Shown in pieces: positions 9,602-17,032 of a stretch of 64,000 nucleotides of DNA. Within the stretch, counting starts at the first letter, position 1. Every line of letters begins with the position of its first letter. The stretch is from a halophilic archaeon (GTDB lineage Archaea; Halobacteriota; Halobacteria; Halobacteriales; Haladaptataceae): contig QNGA01000001.1 in assembly GCA_003298465.1 (NCBI GenBank), positions 682,001 through 746,000 on the forward strand. Direction: 5' to 3'. The notes beneath the pieces are model-generated. The model worked only from the letters and a program-made list of their open reading frames with translations, ran no database searches and was not told the DNA's origin. The translations under genes and the position numbers were made by a program.

Positions 9602-10307
9602 GGGTCACCTCCAGGCGCATGTCGTGAACGACGAGGTACGCCACGCGCTCGCCGGAGTAGGCCGCGACGACGCTCTCGACGCCGTCGTCGTCGAAGTCCC
9701 AGGTCGACACCGTGGCGTTCCGGCGTTCGAAGTGACGTCGCCACGCGTCCGGGGTGCTCGTCTCGACCGCGACGCGGTAGGTGCCGTCGCCGAGTTTCAC
9801 GCGCTCGTGAGTGACGTTCGTCCGGAGGACGGCCGAGCTCCCGGTCGTCGCGGCCACCGAGACGTTCGAGGTGCCGAGTTTCGGCGCGCCGACGACGAGC
9901 ATCTCCCGAGAGGACGTCACCGGGGGTCGCGCGACCATCACGCCGCCGTCGCTCGTCCCGCGGACGACGGCTCCGGCGAGGAACGCGACGCGCCTATCGT
10001 CGGTGGAGAAGACGAGCGCGTCCACCCGGACGTGGTGGACGACACCCCCCTCGTCGAGGACGCGGAGGTCACGCTCGACGGTCTCGAGTCGTCCCTCGGT
10101 GAACGACACCCGCCCCCTGTGGACGCCCGTCGCCGCTACGGGCGCGAGGGCGTCGTCGAAGTCGGCCGCGACGCGGTTGGCGTCGGCGGCCGCGGCGTTG
10201 CCGTCGACGACCATTCCGATGCTGGCGGTCAGGGTGCCGAGCGCGACGACGGTGACGCCGAGCAGGAGTGCGACGCCGACGACGTTCGACTGGCCGCGCG
10301 ACCTCAT
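9594..10307 (-). CDS. Pilin/archaellin-like protein (DUF7289-like)
   Basis: A 237 aa protein. The start is the ATG at 10307, sharing ATGA with the stop of the upstream GspF-like gene. The N-terminus MRSRGQSNVVGVALLLGVTVVALGTLTASIG is a class III signal-like segment (short basic head, Q/S-N-V-V-G-V at the cleavage point). The remainder is an extracellular beta-rich domain. As the largest pilin-like protein of the operon it is the best candidate for the major subunit. The same frame stays open far upstream, but that part lies antisense-like over the GspF gene and is not real. Confidence 0.75.
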   Translation of the reverse strand: MRSRGQSNVVGVALLLGVTVVALGTLTASIGMVVDGNAAAADANRVAADFDDALAPVAATGVHRGRVSFTEGRLETVERDLRVLDEGGVVHHVRVDALVFSTDDRRVAFLAGAVVRGTSDGGVMVARPPVTSSREMLVVGAPKLGTSNVSVAATTGSSAVLRTNVTHERVKLGDGTYRVAVETSTPDAWRRHFERRNATVSTWDFDDDGVESVVAAYSGERVAYLVVHDMRLEVTRG

Positions 10308-12226
10308 ATCATTCCCGCCCCCGCGAACACGAAGTACGCCACCGCGACCAGTGCGGCCGAGTGAAGCAGCGCTTCGTAGAAGCCGCGACTCGCGTACCCG
10401 GCGAACCAGCCGCAGGCAAGCATCGTCGCCTGCGTGACGACGTAGAACCGGAACCGGTCGCGCTCGGGTTGGACGGCGTCGGGGTCGAGCGCGAGGCCGG
10501 CGTTCGACGTCGAGACCGACGACAGTTGCGAGAAGCTGTCGAGGACGTAGCCGTTGACGGCGACCATGATACCGACGACGAGCAGCGCCGTCGTCCACCC
10601 GACCGCGACGTAGACGAGCATGTTCGACCGGAGCGCCTTCTTCTCGTGGTACAGTCGCCCGATCTCGACCTGGAGGGTCTCGAACACGGTTTCCGTGTCC
10701 CCGCCGACGTCGAGCGTTCCGGTGACGAGGCCGATGGTCTGGTCGGCCAGCGGCGTGCCGACGCGTTCGACGAACCGCGAGAGTGCGTCCCGTCGCAGGT
10801 CGCCGTCGCGGGTCGTGAGGTTCGCGTTGAACGCGAGGTCGTTCACGTCCGACTGGAGTGCGCCGAGGTCGACGTCTCGGGCGACGTGGGCGACGGCCTC
10901 CGAGAACGGTCGACCGAGGGTCACGTGTCCGGAGACGGCGTGGACGAAGTCCTTTATCTCGCGGTCCTTCGCGTCGTCGCGGTACGCACGTCGCACCGCG
11001 ACGAGCCCTACTGGGAGCGCGAACGCGACGTACGCCAGCAGGACGACGTTGACCGGCGCGTATCCCAGCAGCCAGAGCCCCGCGCCGACGGCCAGCGCGA
11101 ACGGGCCGACGACCAGCGCCGCGTTCGCCGGGTTGAGTAGCGCGGTCCGGACCGCGTCCACCGGATTCCCGGATCGGCGGTACGTCGGCGGAGACTGGTC
11201 GGCGGGCCGGAGCGTCGACACCAGTCCCGCCGCACCCGCGCCGACGACGAGGATGAACGCCCCGCTTCCGTAGACGACGAGCGCGCGGACGGAGACGGTC
11301 ACGAACGGCAGGCCGACTGGCGCGCCCAGTCCCGGCGCGAGCACGCTCATCACGGTCAGGACGATGACCAGCAGCGCGGGCATCACGAGCAGGACGATGA
11401 ACATCTCCGCGAGCAGCTCGAGGAAGTCCTGGGCCTGTTCGCGGGTGCGGGCCTGCCGATGGCTCAACATCCGGCTCTCCATCTCCAAGTACTGTTCGAG
11501 CGCGTCCGGCCCCTGTTCGGCGTGTTCGCGGAACTTCAGCAGGAACGGTGCGAGCGCGTCCCTGGAGGGCGTGTCCCGGGCGACGATGCGGAGGCCGTCG
11601 TCGAGACTCCCCGTCAGCGCCGCCTTGTTCAGCACCTTCCGGAACGCCACCGCCGTCTCGCCGTACGACTCCTCGCGGTCGGCGACCTTCCGAAGTATTC
11701 CGCGCCGGTCGTCGCTGCCCGACGAGAGCGCCCGGAGGTACCGGACCGCGCCGGGCAGGGTCCCCTCGATGTTCGACCGCCGGGCGCTGGCCGCCCACTT
11801 CAGGTATATTCCCGACAGGGCGACGGTCGCGCGCTTGGCGGTGGCGGCACACGCGAGCGCCGCAATCGAGGCGGCGTGGCTGCGCGACAGCGCCGGCACG
11901 GAGACCCGGTCGAGCAACGGGATTCCGTCGTGGAGGAACGCCGCGACCGCCCGGAGGGTAGCGTCCGGAACCGCGACCGTTCCGAGGAACGTCCACGCGA
12001 ACGCGAGACAGAAGACGAGCCACGACAGGCCGTACGCTCGCGCGAGATACACGTCGAAGCTCGTGGTCACGTCGGTCGCCCGATAGCGCTTCCTGTCGGT
12101 GGCGTGACGCCTCCGGTCGGCGTGTCGGGAGAAGAGGGCGTACAGCGCCCGGTCGAGCAGGCCGAGCGACCCCGCGCCGTAGCGAGTGTCGACCTCGCGC
12201 GTGGCCGAAGCCTCGGAGACGGTCAT
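10304..12226 (-). CDS. GspF/TadC-like inner-membrane platform protein of the pilus system
   Basis: A 640 aa membrane protein with two repeated type II secretion F domains. Each has a cytoplasmic helical bundle (GAVRYLRALSSG near 165, and FVHAVSGHVTLGRPFSEAVAHVARDV near 440) followed by pairs of membrane helices. It would anchor the ATPase at the membrane and recruit pilins. It sits 22 bp downstream of the ATPase stop and overlaps the first pilin-like gene by 4 bp, so it was co-transcribed with an ATPase that is now disrupted. Confidence 0.85.
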   Translation of the reverse strand: MTVSEASATREVDTRYGAGSLGLLDRALYALFSRHADRRRHATDRKRYRATDVTTSFDVYLARAYGLSWLVFCLAFAWTFLGTVAVPDATLRAVAAFLHDGIPLLDRVSVPALSRSHAASIAALACAATAKRATVALSGIYLKWAASARRSNIEGTLPGAVRYLRALSSGSDDRRGILRKVADREESYGETAVAFRKVLNKAALTGSLDDGLRIVARDTPSRDALAPFLLKFREHAEQGPDALEQYLEMESRMLSHRQARTREQAQDFLELLAEMFIVLLVMPALLVIVLTVMSVLAPGLGAPVGLPFVTVSVRALVVYGSGAFILVVGAGAAGLVSTLRPADQSPPTYRRSGNPVDAVRTALLNPANAALVVGPFALAVGAGLWLLGYAPVNVVLLAYVAFALPVGLVAVRRAYRDDAKDREIKDFVHAVSGHVTLGRPFSEAVAHVARDVDLGALQSDVNDLAFNANLTTRDGDLRRDALSRFVERVGTPLADQTIGLVTGTLDVGGDTETVFETLQVEIGRLYHEKKALRSNMLVYVAVGWTTALLVVGIMVAVNGYVLDSFSQLSSVSTSNAGLALDPDAVQPERDRFRFYVVTQATMLACGWFAGYASRGFYEALLHSAALVAVAYFVFAGAGMI

Positions 12227-12248
12227 CCGGTCCCCTCCCCGGCGGTCG

Positions 12249-13016
12249 TCATCGCTCCACCTCCCGCTTCGCGCGCTCGACGGTCGCGGTCTCGTTGTTC
12301 TGCAGGTCGGCGAGGAACGAGAACAGTTCGTCGAAGTCGGTGACTCCCTCGCGTTCGAGGTACTGGACGTAGCGGTGCTTGCGGTGGAACTCCTCCTCGA
12401 CGGTCTCGACGCTGCGGTCGGTGCGTTCCGCGAGACGGTCGAAGAAGTGCAGGCCGACCCGCCGCTCGTCGTCGCCGAGCTGGGGGTGGTCGTAGTCGAG
12501 TCGGAACCGGCCGTCGCGGTCGCGCCACGCGACGGCGTTCCAGTACACCGTCGTTCCTTCCTTCCGTATCTCGCCGCAGCGGCCGTCGCAGTCGGCGAAC
12601 TCCGCCTCGCTGACGAGTTCGACCACTTCGCCGACGTACCGCTCGCCGTCGACGTGCTGGGGGAAGACGACGAGGTCTATCTCGCGCAGGAGATACGGCG
12701 GCAGGCCCTGCTCGATGACGCGGTTGATCAGCTTCTCGATGTCGTCCGCGTGGGTCGTGCCGAGCACGCCGTGGCCGGTGTTGAGCGTCTCGGCGAACGT
12801 CTCGAACGACGCCTCGGTGTTTATCTCGGCGATGACCTCGACGTCCGGATTGAGGTAGTTACACTCGGTCATGAGGTCGGCCATCGTCACGCGCTTGTAG
12901 TCGCTCTCGTGGTCCCGCGTGGTGAGCGAGACCCCGGTCTCGTGGGGAAGTTCGACTTCGCGAGACCCCTCGTCGATGGAGATGGGGCGGTCGGAGTAAG
13001 GGATGAACGGCATGTG
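12249..13016 (-). pseudogene. Secretion ATPase (GspE/VirB11 type), C-terminal fragment
   Basis: Third piece of the split ATPase, 255 codons plus stop counted from the end of the 7-bp core. It encodes the part just after Walker A: the Asp box (RPISIDEGSREVELPH), the Walker B-like segment (PDVEVIAEINTEASF) and the His box (NTGHGVLGTTHAD), then the C-terminal domain with a CxxxC pair. A Met at 13013 opens the frame but is an internal Met of the intact protein (LLNA|HMPFIP). The Walker B segment reads AEINTEAS where many relatives have GEVRGxEA. Joined to 20180-20669 and 26628-27583 it restores one 737 aa frame. Confidence 0.9.
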
Positions 13017-13023
13017 CGCGTTC
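13017..13023. repeat. Element A attachment core, left copy
   Basis: CGCGTTC, identical to 20180-20186. On the coding strand it reads GAACGCG, codons for Asn-Ala just after the Walker A Thr-Leu-Leu. A 7-bp match suits the overlap region of a tyrosine recombinase. Confidence 0.88.
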
Positions 13024-13032
13024 TATAGTCGA

Positions 13033-13046
13033 TATCTACTAGTAGA
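13033..13046. promoter_or_regulatory. Element A left arm palindrome
   Basis: TATCTACTAGTAGA, 9 bp inside the left core. The copy at the right end (20155-20170) is the complete 16-bp palindrome TATCTACTAGTAGATA, also exactly 9 bp from its core. Such mirrored placement suggests recombinase or directionality-factor binding sites. Confidence 0.75.
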
Positions 13047-13359
13047 GATGATGCCTTTGAGCAGTGAAATGGCGGTATTGACCGCCACTCACATAAACAC
13101 GCATTGTAGTGCGAGCTTTGGATGCCTGAGGTACTTGTTCGTCGGGTCCCTCAGTATTGAGCCCGCCTGTTATGGCGGTAACTCTTCCCGATTTATCGAC
13201 GAACAGGGGATTTTCACCCCGTGTTGATATATGATCTACTTCCCCTCAAAACTATCGACCTCATAAGAACGAAAATTGCCACTATAGCGCTCGTAGCGAT
13301 GGTTTATGGTACTTTGAGGGGGTAGAACTATCCATGTACAGCCGTGTATAACTACGTGT
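13047..13359. other. Left-end non-coding region of element A
   Basis: Contains a hairpin TGGCGGT-attg-ACCGCCA (13070-13087) and a second ATGGCGGTAAC at about 13167. A short open frame from 13053 has no convincing codon bias. No other feature is seen before the small gene at 13360. Confidence 0.45.
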
Positions 13360-13530
13360 ATGGTACAGGGAAAATCCGTCGCCCGTTTACCGTGTACAGT
13401 GGAGACCCGTGACGAGGTGTTGAAGCCGCTGAAGCGGGCAGACGAAACATACGACGAGTTACTACGTCGGATGGCAATGCAGTACGACCCTGACATTGCT
13501 CACGACGGCCCGAGACTCATGGAACCGTGA
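13360..13530 (+). CDS. Small VapB/RHH-like protein
   Basis: A 56 aa protein starting MVQGKSVARLP. The stretch ETRDEVLKPLKRADETYDELLRRM matches the pattern of small haloarchaeal antitoxin-like proteins (VapB-like: a DNA-binding beta strand followed by a TYDELL helix). Its stop overlaps the GTG start of the next gene in GTGA, so the two are translationally coupled. No PIN toxin is next to it. It may be a regulator of the following phage-type gene rather than an antitoxin. Confidence 0.6.
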   Translation: MVQGKSVARLPCTVETRDEVLKPLKRADETYDELLRRMAMQYDPDIAHDGPRLMEP

Positions 13531-14888
13531 ACGACCAGAGTAACGTGCTTGCCACTGGTTGGCGGACGAATGCGGTGAGTTCACAGGGCGTACAGACAGT
13601 CCGTCGGCATGGACGAGAGTACCTGCAGTTCCCACTCGTTCCATTGACGGAGATGGTATTGGACTATCCGGAGACGGGAACGAAAGAATACCTGCCAGCC
13701 GAGCACATCACCGAGACGGTTGACTTATGGGGTGGAACTGCCCTTACCTACGTTCATCCGGAGAATCGGACGCAGACGGTGCGAGACCCAGATGCGTTCA
13801 TGGGTACAGTTATAGGCGCGTTCCATGACCCTACCGTGCTCGATAGTGGGGGGAAACTACGTGGGAATGGTGTTATCGATGTGGAGAAAGCTGAGGCCCT
13901 CGGTGGCAATGCGGCGAAGTTAGTCGAGTTGCTGCAACGCGGCGAGCAGGTCAGCGTGAGTGCGGGGTATGCGACGATGAACGACAAGGACCGGAGCGGA
14001 CAGTTCGACGGCGATCAGTACGATCTCGTGCAAGGTCCACCACTTCCCGACCACATCGCGGTGTTCCCGAGTGATTCGCAGGTGCAGGCGCGGTGTAGTC
14101 CAGAGGATGGGTGTGTGGCACCAAAGAGAAACGCTCACCAGTATGGGCAGGCAGCGAATCAGCGAGCGAACAACGGAGTGAGAGCCAATATGAGTAAGAT
14201 GGCTATGAACGGCGGTAGTACAGTGTTTCCGAATAAGGACGAGCGAGAGAAGGCTATCCAGACGATTCAGCGAGAGCTACCCAATATCGGCCCCGACATT
14301 CGACAGAACGGCGATAAAGACCTGTTGATGATCGCACAGGGCGTCGGGTATTCTCTTCCCGAATGTGACTGTAACGGGTCGTGTGACTGTTATCGGAACA
14401 ACGCACGTCGCCAGTCACATCGGCGGGCGAATATGGCGGCTGTCCCCGGTCGGATGAGTCGGGACCTCGACACAGACCAGTCCCGTGGTGACGACCCTGA
14501 GGAATATCCTGCTGGTGGACGGAGTTCGTGGGAACGTCGAAAAGTCGGTCTCGACGATACGCCGAACGACTCCGACACGTTCCCTGCTGGTGGTCGCAGT
14601 GCGTGGGAGCAGCGAAAGAAGACGAAACAGACTTCAAGTAGTGATGGAACGTCTACGACAGCTAATTCTAGTACTGTTCCCACGGGCACTCGGTCGTCCT
14701 ACCAGCAACGCCGAAACGCGACGAGTGACGATGAAGAGGTGAAATCGTGGCTGGATAGCGAGTATCCGCTCGCGGCTAAGCGCCACGCGAAGGAGCGCGA
14801 GAAACGGCGGAAGCGCCGGCAAGATCTGCAAGAGCAATTCAAACGGAATGAGGCACGATATCAGCAGCAGAAAAACGGTGACCAGTGA
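13527..14888 (+). CDS. DUF2213 phage protein (prohead protease-like)
   Basis: A 453 aa protein with a GTG start. The first 180 residues match phage DUF2213: PLVPLTEMVLDYPETGTKEYLPAEHI, MGTVIGAFHDPTVLDSGG, then GYATMNDKDRSGQFDG and PLPDHIAVFP. In tailed phages this family sits in the head-morphogenesis module and resembles prohead proteases. The middle has a Cys cluster (CDCNGSCDCY). The C-terminal third has a repeated motif, PAGGRSxWExRK (near 325 and 350) with a variant near 385, and ends in a basic coiled tail. No portal, capsid or terminase gene accompanies it. Confidence 0.7.
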   Translation: MNDQSNVLATGWRTNAVSSQGVQTVRRHGREYLQFPLVPLTEMVLDYPETGTKEYLPAEHITETVDLWGGTALTYVHPENRTQTVRDPDAFMGTVIGAFHDPTVLDSGGKLRGNGVIDVEKAEALGGNAAKLVELLQRGEQVSVSAGYATMNDKDRSGQFDGDQYDLVQGPPLPDHIAVFPSDSQVQARCSPEDGCVAPKRNAHQYGQAANQRANNGVRANMSKMAMNGGSTVFPNKDEREKAIQTIQRELPNIGPDIRQNGDKDLLMIAQGVGYSLPECDCNGSCDCYRNNARRQSHRRANMAAVPGRMSRDLDTDQSRGDDPEEYPAGGRSSWERRKVGLDDTPNDSDTFPAGGRSAWEQRKKTKQTSSSDGTSTTANSSTVPTGTRSSYQQRRNATSDDEEVKSWLDSEYPLAAKRHAKEREKRRKRRQDLQEQFKRNEARYQQQKNGDQ

Positions 14889-14895
14889 CATCCTC

Positions 14896-14913
14896 CCCGC
14901 CGTTCACGGCGGG
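14896..14913 (+). terminator. Hairpin downstream of DUF2213 gene
   Basis: CCCGCCGT-tc-ACGGCGGG, 8-bp stem, 8 bp after the stop codon. It would suit a transcript end. The surrounding catcctccccgcc also resembles the 3' hairpin of haloarchaeal IS200/IS605-type elements, but no transposase is present. Confidence 0.45.
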
Positions 14914-15043
14914 ACTCTCTCCGTGACCAGTAGCTGTCAGTACTACTGACTTCTACATAGCACGCGATTATGAGCACCAAATTGCGGAACGGCGGTGATG
15001 TAATCCCGATTTCGACGGCGGCTCAGAACCGTAGCTGAGTAAG

Positions 15044-15116
15044 GTGTACACGTGTACACACTCCAGTCGAAGTCGTTGTGTACACGTGTACACACACTTC
15101 TGTGGTGGGTGTGTGT
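15044..15116. repeat. Palindrome repeat block R1, copy 1
   Basis: 73 bp identical to 16237-16309. It contains two copies of the perfect 16-bp palindrome GTGTACACGTGTACAC (15044-15059 and 15078-15093), starts 34 bp apart. At its right side it runs into a 36-bp fragment that duplicates the 3' end of the gene at 15875-16180. Confidence 0.9.
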
Positions 15117-15125
15117 GTTGTGGGG

Positions 15126-15161
15126 TGCGGACGGTGATGCGGATGACTAACGTGAGAACGC
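15126..15161. repeat. Repeat R2, copy 1 (fossil gene end)
   Basis: 36 bp identical to 16156-16191, where it is the last codons, stop and start of the 3' flank of the gene at 15875. Here there is no gene in front of it. The join to R1 falls on the shared pentamer TGCGG. Confidence 0.88.
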
Positions 15162-15248
15162 AGTCAGTCACGCCGATCAACTGACCACCACATACACAAC
15201 TCCTTCTCTGTACGGATGTCTGACTCGACGCCGTGAGTATTCACACGA

Positions 15249-15306
15249 GTGGCGATTATCGCCACACCAAAGTTTTCTTACCTAACTGATATCGCCACGT
15301 GGCGAT
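15249..15306. promoter_or_regulatory. Paired operator-like palindromes
   Basis: GTGGCGAT-t-ATCGCCAC (15249-15265) and ATCGCCACGTGGCGAT (15291-15306) use the same 8-bp half-site in opposite arrangements. They lie upstream of a TATA-like actttaag (about 15341) and the winged-helix gene at 15378, so autoregulation of that gene is the simplest reading. Confidence 0.65.
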
Positions 15307-15377
15307 AGATGTACTACCGTTAGTATCAGAAATAGCACAAACTTTAAGGTCGTGGCCGTTGTATATATAACTGTACG

Positions 15378-15683
15378 ATGACCGGTGAGCGAACGGCAGA
15401 CGACGTCTCCCGCGACTGGATGGTTCACGGTGCCGATGGCGATTTTGTCGAGCAGTACGACGAGGACGACGTCCTTGCCGTTCTGAAAGCGCGCAGCGAC
15501 AAAGCGGAGCCGATGACAGCGCAAGAAATCAGCGACCAACTCGGCCGCTCACGGAGCGCCACGTACACGAAGGCAATGACGTTAGTCGAAGCGGGCGTGA
15601 TTCAGTCGAAGAAAACCGGTGCCCGTGGCCGCGTTTTCTGGATTCCGCTCTACGGTCAGCGTGAAGGTGATACACACAACTAA
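15378..15683 (+). CDS. Winged-helix transcriptional regulator of element A
   Basis: A 101 aa protein. Residues 30-90 form a MarR/ArsR-like winged helix: VLAVLKAR, then MTAQEISDQLGRSRSATYTKAMTLVEAGV (helix-turn-helix) and a wing (SKKTGARGRVFWIPL). Two palindromes sharing one half-site are placed 70-130 bp upstream. It is the best candidate for the repressor or switch protein of the element. Confidence 0.7.
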   Translation: MTGERTADDVSRDWMVHGADGDFVEQYDEDDVLAVLKARSDKAEPMTAQEISDQLGRSRSATYTKAMTLVEAGVIQSKKTGARGRVFWIPLYGQREGDTHN

Positions 15684-15874
15684 GGAGTAATTGACAGCAG
15701 GAACGGAGAACTTTGGACGGGGTCTCCGTTCTACCGTGCTGATGTGACGTGAGTACTCCGGACGACGACGATGGCCAAGTCGTCCATCCCTGCATACGTG
15801 GTGCAGGTTGATGGCTGTTCTGGTCTCCTCCGTCGTCGTCTGAAAATCAACTGCGGTAACAGACGACTCCACGT

Positions 15875-16180
15875 ATGGCAACAAACAGAATGACGGACGA
15901 CGCGAATTGTGGCCCCTCATACTCTGATGGGCCCGATACTGAACGGTATGCACAGTTCTTGGACGATGCGCCTGGGTGGCTTCACTACGAAAAAGCCTGT
16001 ATTGACCGACTCACGCGGTCGGAGGTGAATCACCTTGCTCGTCAGGAAATCGGACGCCGGGACTACGACGGTCCAATCGAGGATGACCCACGCGCTATCT
16101 GGGCGTGGTTGTTCGTCGAGTACGTGCTATACCGTGACGAGGACCGTGCGGGCTATGCGGACGGTGATGCGGATGACTAA
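15875..16180 (+). CDS. Hypothetical acidic protein of element A
   Basis: A 101 aa acidic protein with no recognised domain. Trp/Tyr-rich helices (GWLHYEKACIDRLTR, IWAWLFVEYVLYRDED) suggest a small helical protein. Its last 8 codons lie in repeat R2, a copy of which survives at 15126 without the rest of the gene, evidence that this gene was once present twice. Confidence 0.5.
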   Translation: MATNRMTDDANCGPSYSDGPDTERYAQFLDDAPGWLHYEKACIDRLTRSEVNHLARQEIGRRDYDGPIEDDPRAIWAWLFVEYVLYRDEDRAGYADGDADD

Positions 16181-16191
16181 CGTGAGAACGC
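16156..16191. repeat. Repeat R2, copy 2
   Basis: 36 bp identical to 15126-15161. It includes the stop codon of the 15875 gene. Confidence 0.88.
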
Positions 16192-16236
16192 CGTCGCAGA
16201 GCCGAGTCACATCGGACCATCACGCAACCAGAGACG

Positions 16237-16309
16237 GTGTACACGTGTACACACTCCAGTCGAAGTCGTTGTGTACACGTGTACACACACTTCTGTGGTG
16301 GGTGTGTGT
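16237..16309. repeat. Palindrome repeat block R1, copy 2, in front of an RHH-like gene
   Basis: 73 bp identical to 15044-15116, with GTGTACACGTGTACAC at 16237-16252 and 16271-16286. It ends about 37 bp before the start codon at 16346, a natural operator position for the DNA-binding protein encoded there. Confidence 0.9.
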
Positions 16310-16345
16310 TGTGTGGTGGGGTGCGGTGTGTCGGTGGTGGTCACC

Positions 16346-17032
16346 GTGGCTAAGCACGACGTGCAGGCGAAGGCGCGTGTTCCGTCTGACCTCCGTGATG
16401 CGGTGAAGGCGTCGAATACGTCTCTCTCGGAGGCGGCGCGGAATGGAATGAAGATGGCGGTGTACGACGAGAAAGTGGTCGAAGCCGAGGCGAAGAACGA
16501 GGTGGATTATGAGCAGTATACGAACTGGGAGTCAGCGATTGACGCACTAATTGCGGACTTAGAGAGCCGGGACGCTGAGGCATTCACTCGTGCGGAGGTG
16601 ACGGACATGCTCGAAACGCTCTGTGACTCACAAGGCGAGGCAGTGAACCGACGGATACAGAAGCGAACGCAACAGCCCGAGACGGGTCATGAGGACGAAT
16701 TGGAGGACGCGCTGGCGGACCTCGAAAGGAAGACAGTACGGCACTCGTCGGATGGAATAACTGGCCCGCGTGTTTTCCCTGACCATTCATCGGTTATAGA
16801 CGTTTCTCGTGAGTTTGGAATGCGGCCTGAGGACGTTATCGAGAAACTGCAAGAGCGGAATCCGGACGTGCCATCGCAGGCGTTTGAGGAGGGAGGGTCG
16901 GGGGTACGTGACTGGAACGGACTCCCTACGCAGCAAGCGGAGATCCCTGTCGAGGACCGTGAACCGTGCGACGAACGACAGTCGAGTTCGCAGTCGACTA
17001 TGGCGACTGACGGTGGTGACGTGTGGGAATGA
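16346..17032 (+). CDS. RHH-like DNA-binding protein of element A
   Basis: A 228 aa protein from a GTG at 16346 (VAKHDVQAKARVP); the frame is open to 16271 but that part lies in repeat R1. The N-terminal 45 residues fit a ribbon-helix-helix domain: beta strand HDVQAKARVPSDL, then helices DAVKASNTSLSEAARNGM. A long charged helical middle (residues 50-130) follows, then a segment with PEDVIEKLQERNPDVP. It ends in a 4-bp ATGA overlap with the HNH gene. It may bind the twin palindromes just upstream. Confidence 0.6.
   Translation: MAKHDVQAKARVPSDLRDAVKASNTSLSEAARNGMKMAVYDEKVVEAEAKNEVDYEQYTNWESAIDALIADLESRDAEAFTRAEVTDMLETLCDSQGEAVNRRIQKRTQQPETGHEDELEDALADLERKTVRHSSDGITGPRVFPDHSSVIDVSREFGMRPEDVIEKLQERNPDVPSQAFEEGGSGVRDWNGLPTQQAEIPVEDREPCDERQSSSQSTMATDGGDVWE

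Larger units (their letters stand above)
14889..15377. other. Non-coding region of element A with hairpin, repeats and operators
   Basis: Holds a strong hairpin (14896-14913), a palindrome-containing repeat block (15044-15161) and two further palindromes (15249-15265, 15291-15306) in front of the winged-helix gene. Individual parts are listed separately. Confidence 0.7.

Noticed and set aside
10308..12023. Upstream extension of the pilin-like frame on the minus strand
   Set aside because: It overlaps the GspF gene in another frame and is Arg/Pro/Gly-rich. The true start is the ATG at 10307 within the ATGA junction.
12249..13013. C-terminal ATPase piece as an independent short ATPase gene starting at ATG 13013
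   Set aside because: It lacks Walker A and its Met matches an internal residue of the restored protein; the exact direct repeat explains the break.
13053..13227. Short open frame at the left end of element A
   Set aside because: No codon bias, no ribosome-binding site and it spans a hairpin and the region next to the attachment site.
14889..14930. IS200/IS605-type element end
   Set aside because: Only a hairpin with a familiar look; no TnpA or TnpB gene or paired end is present.
15044..16309. CRISPR-like array from the repeated palindromes
   Set aside because: Only two blocks with two palindromes each, spacer identical in both blocks, no cas genes; operator or iteron-like instead.
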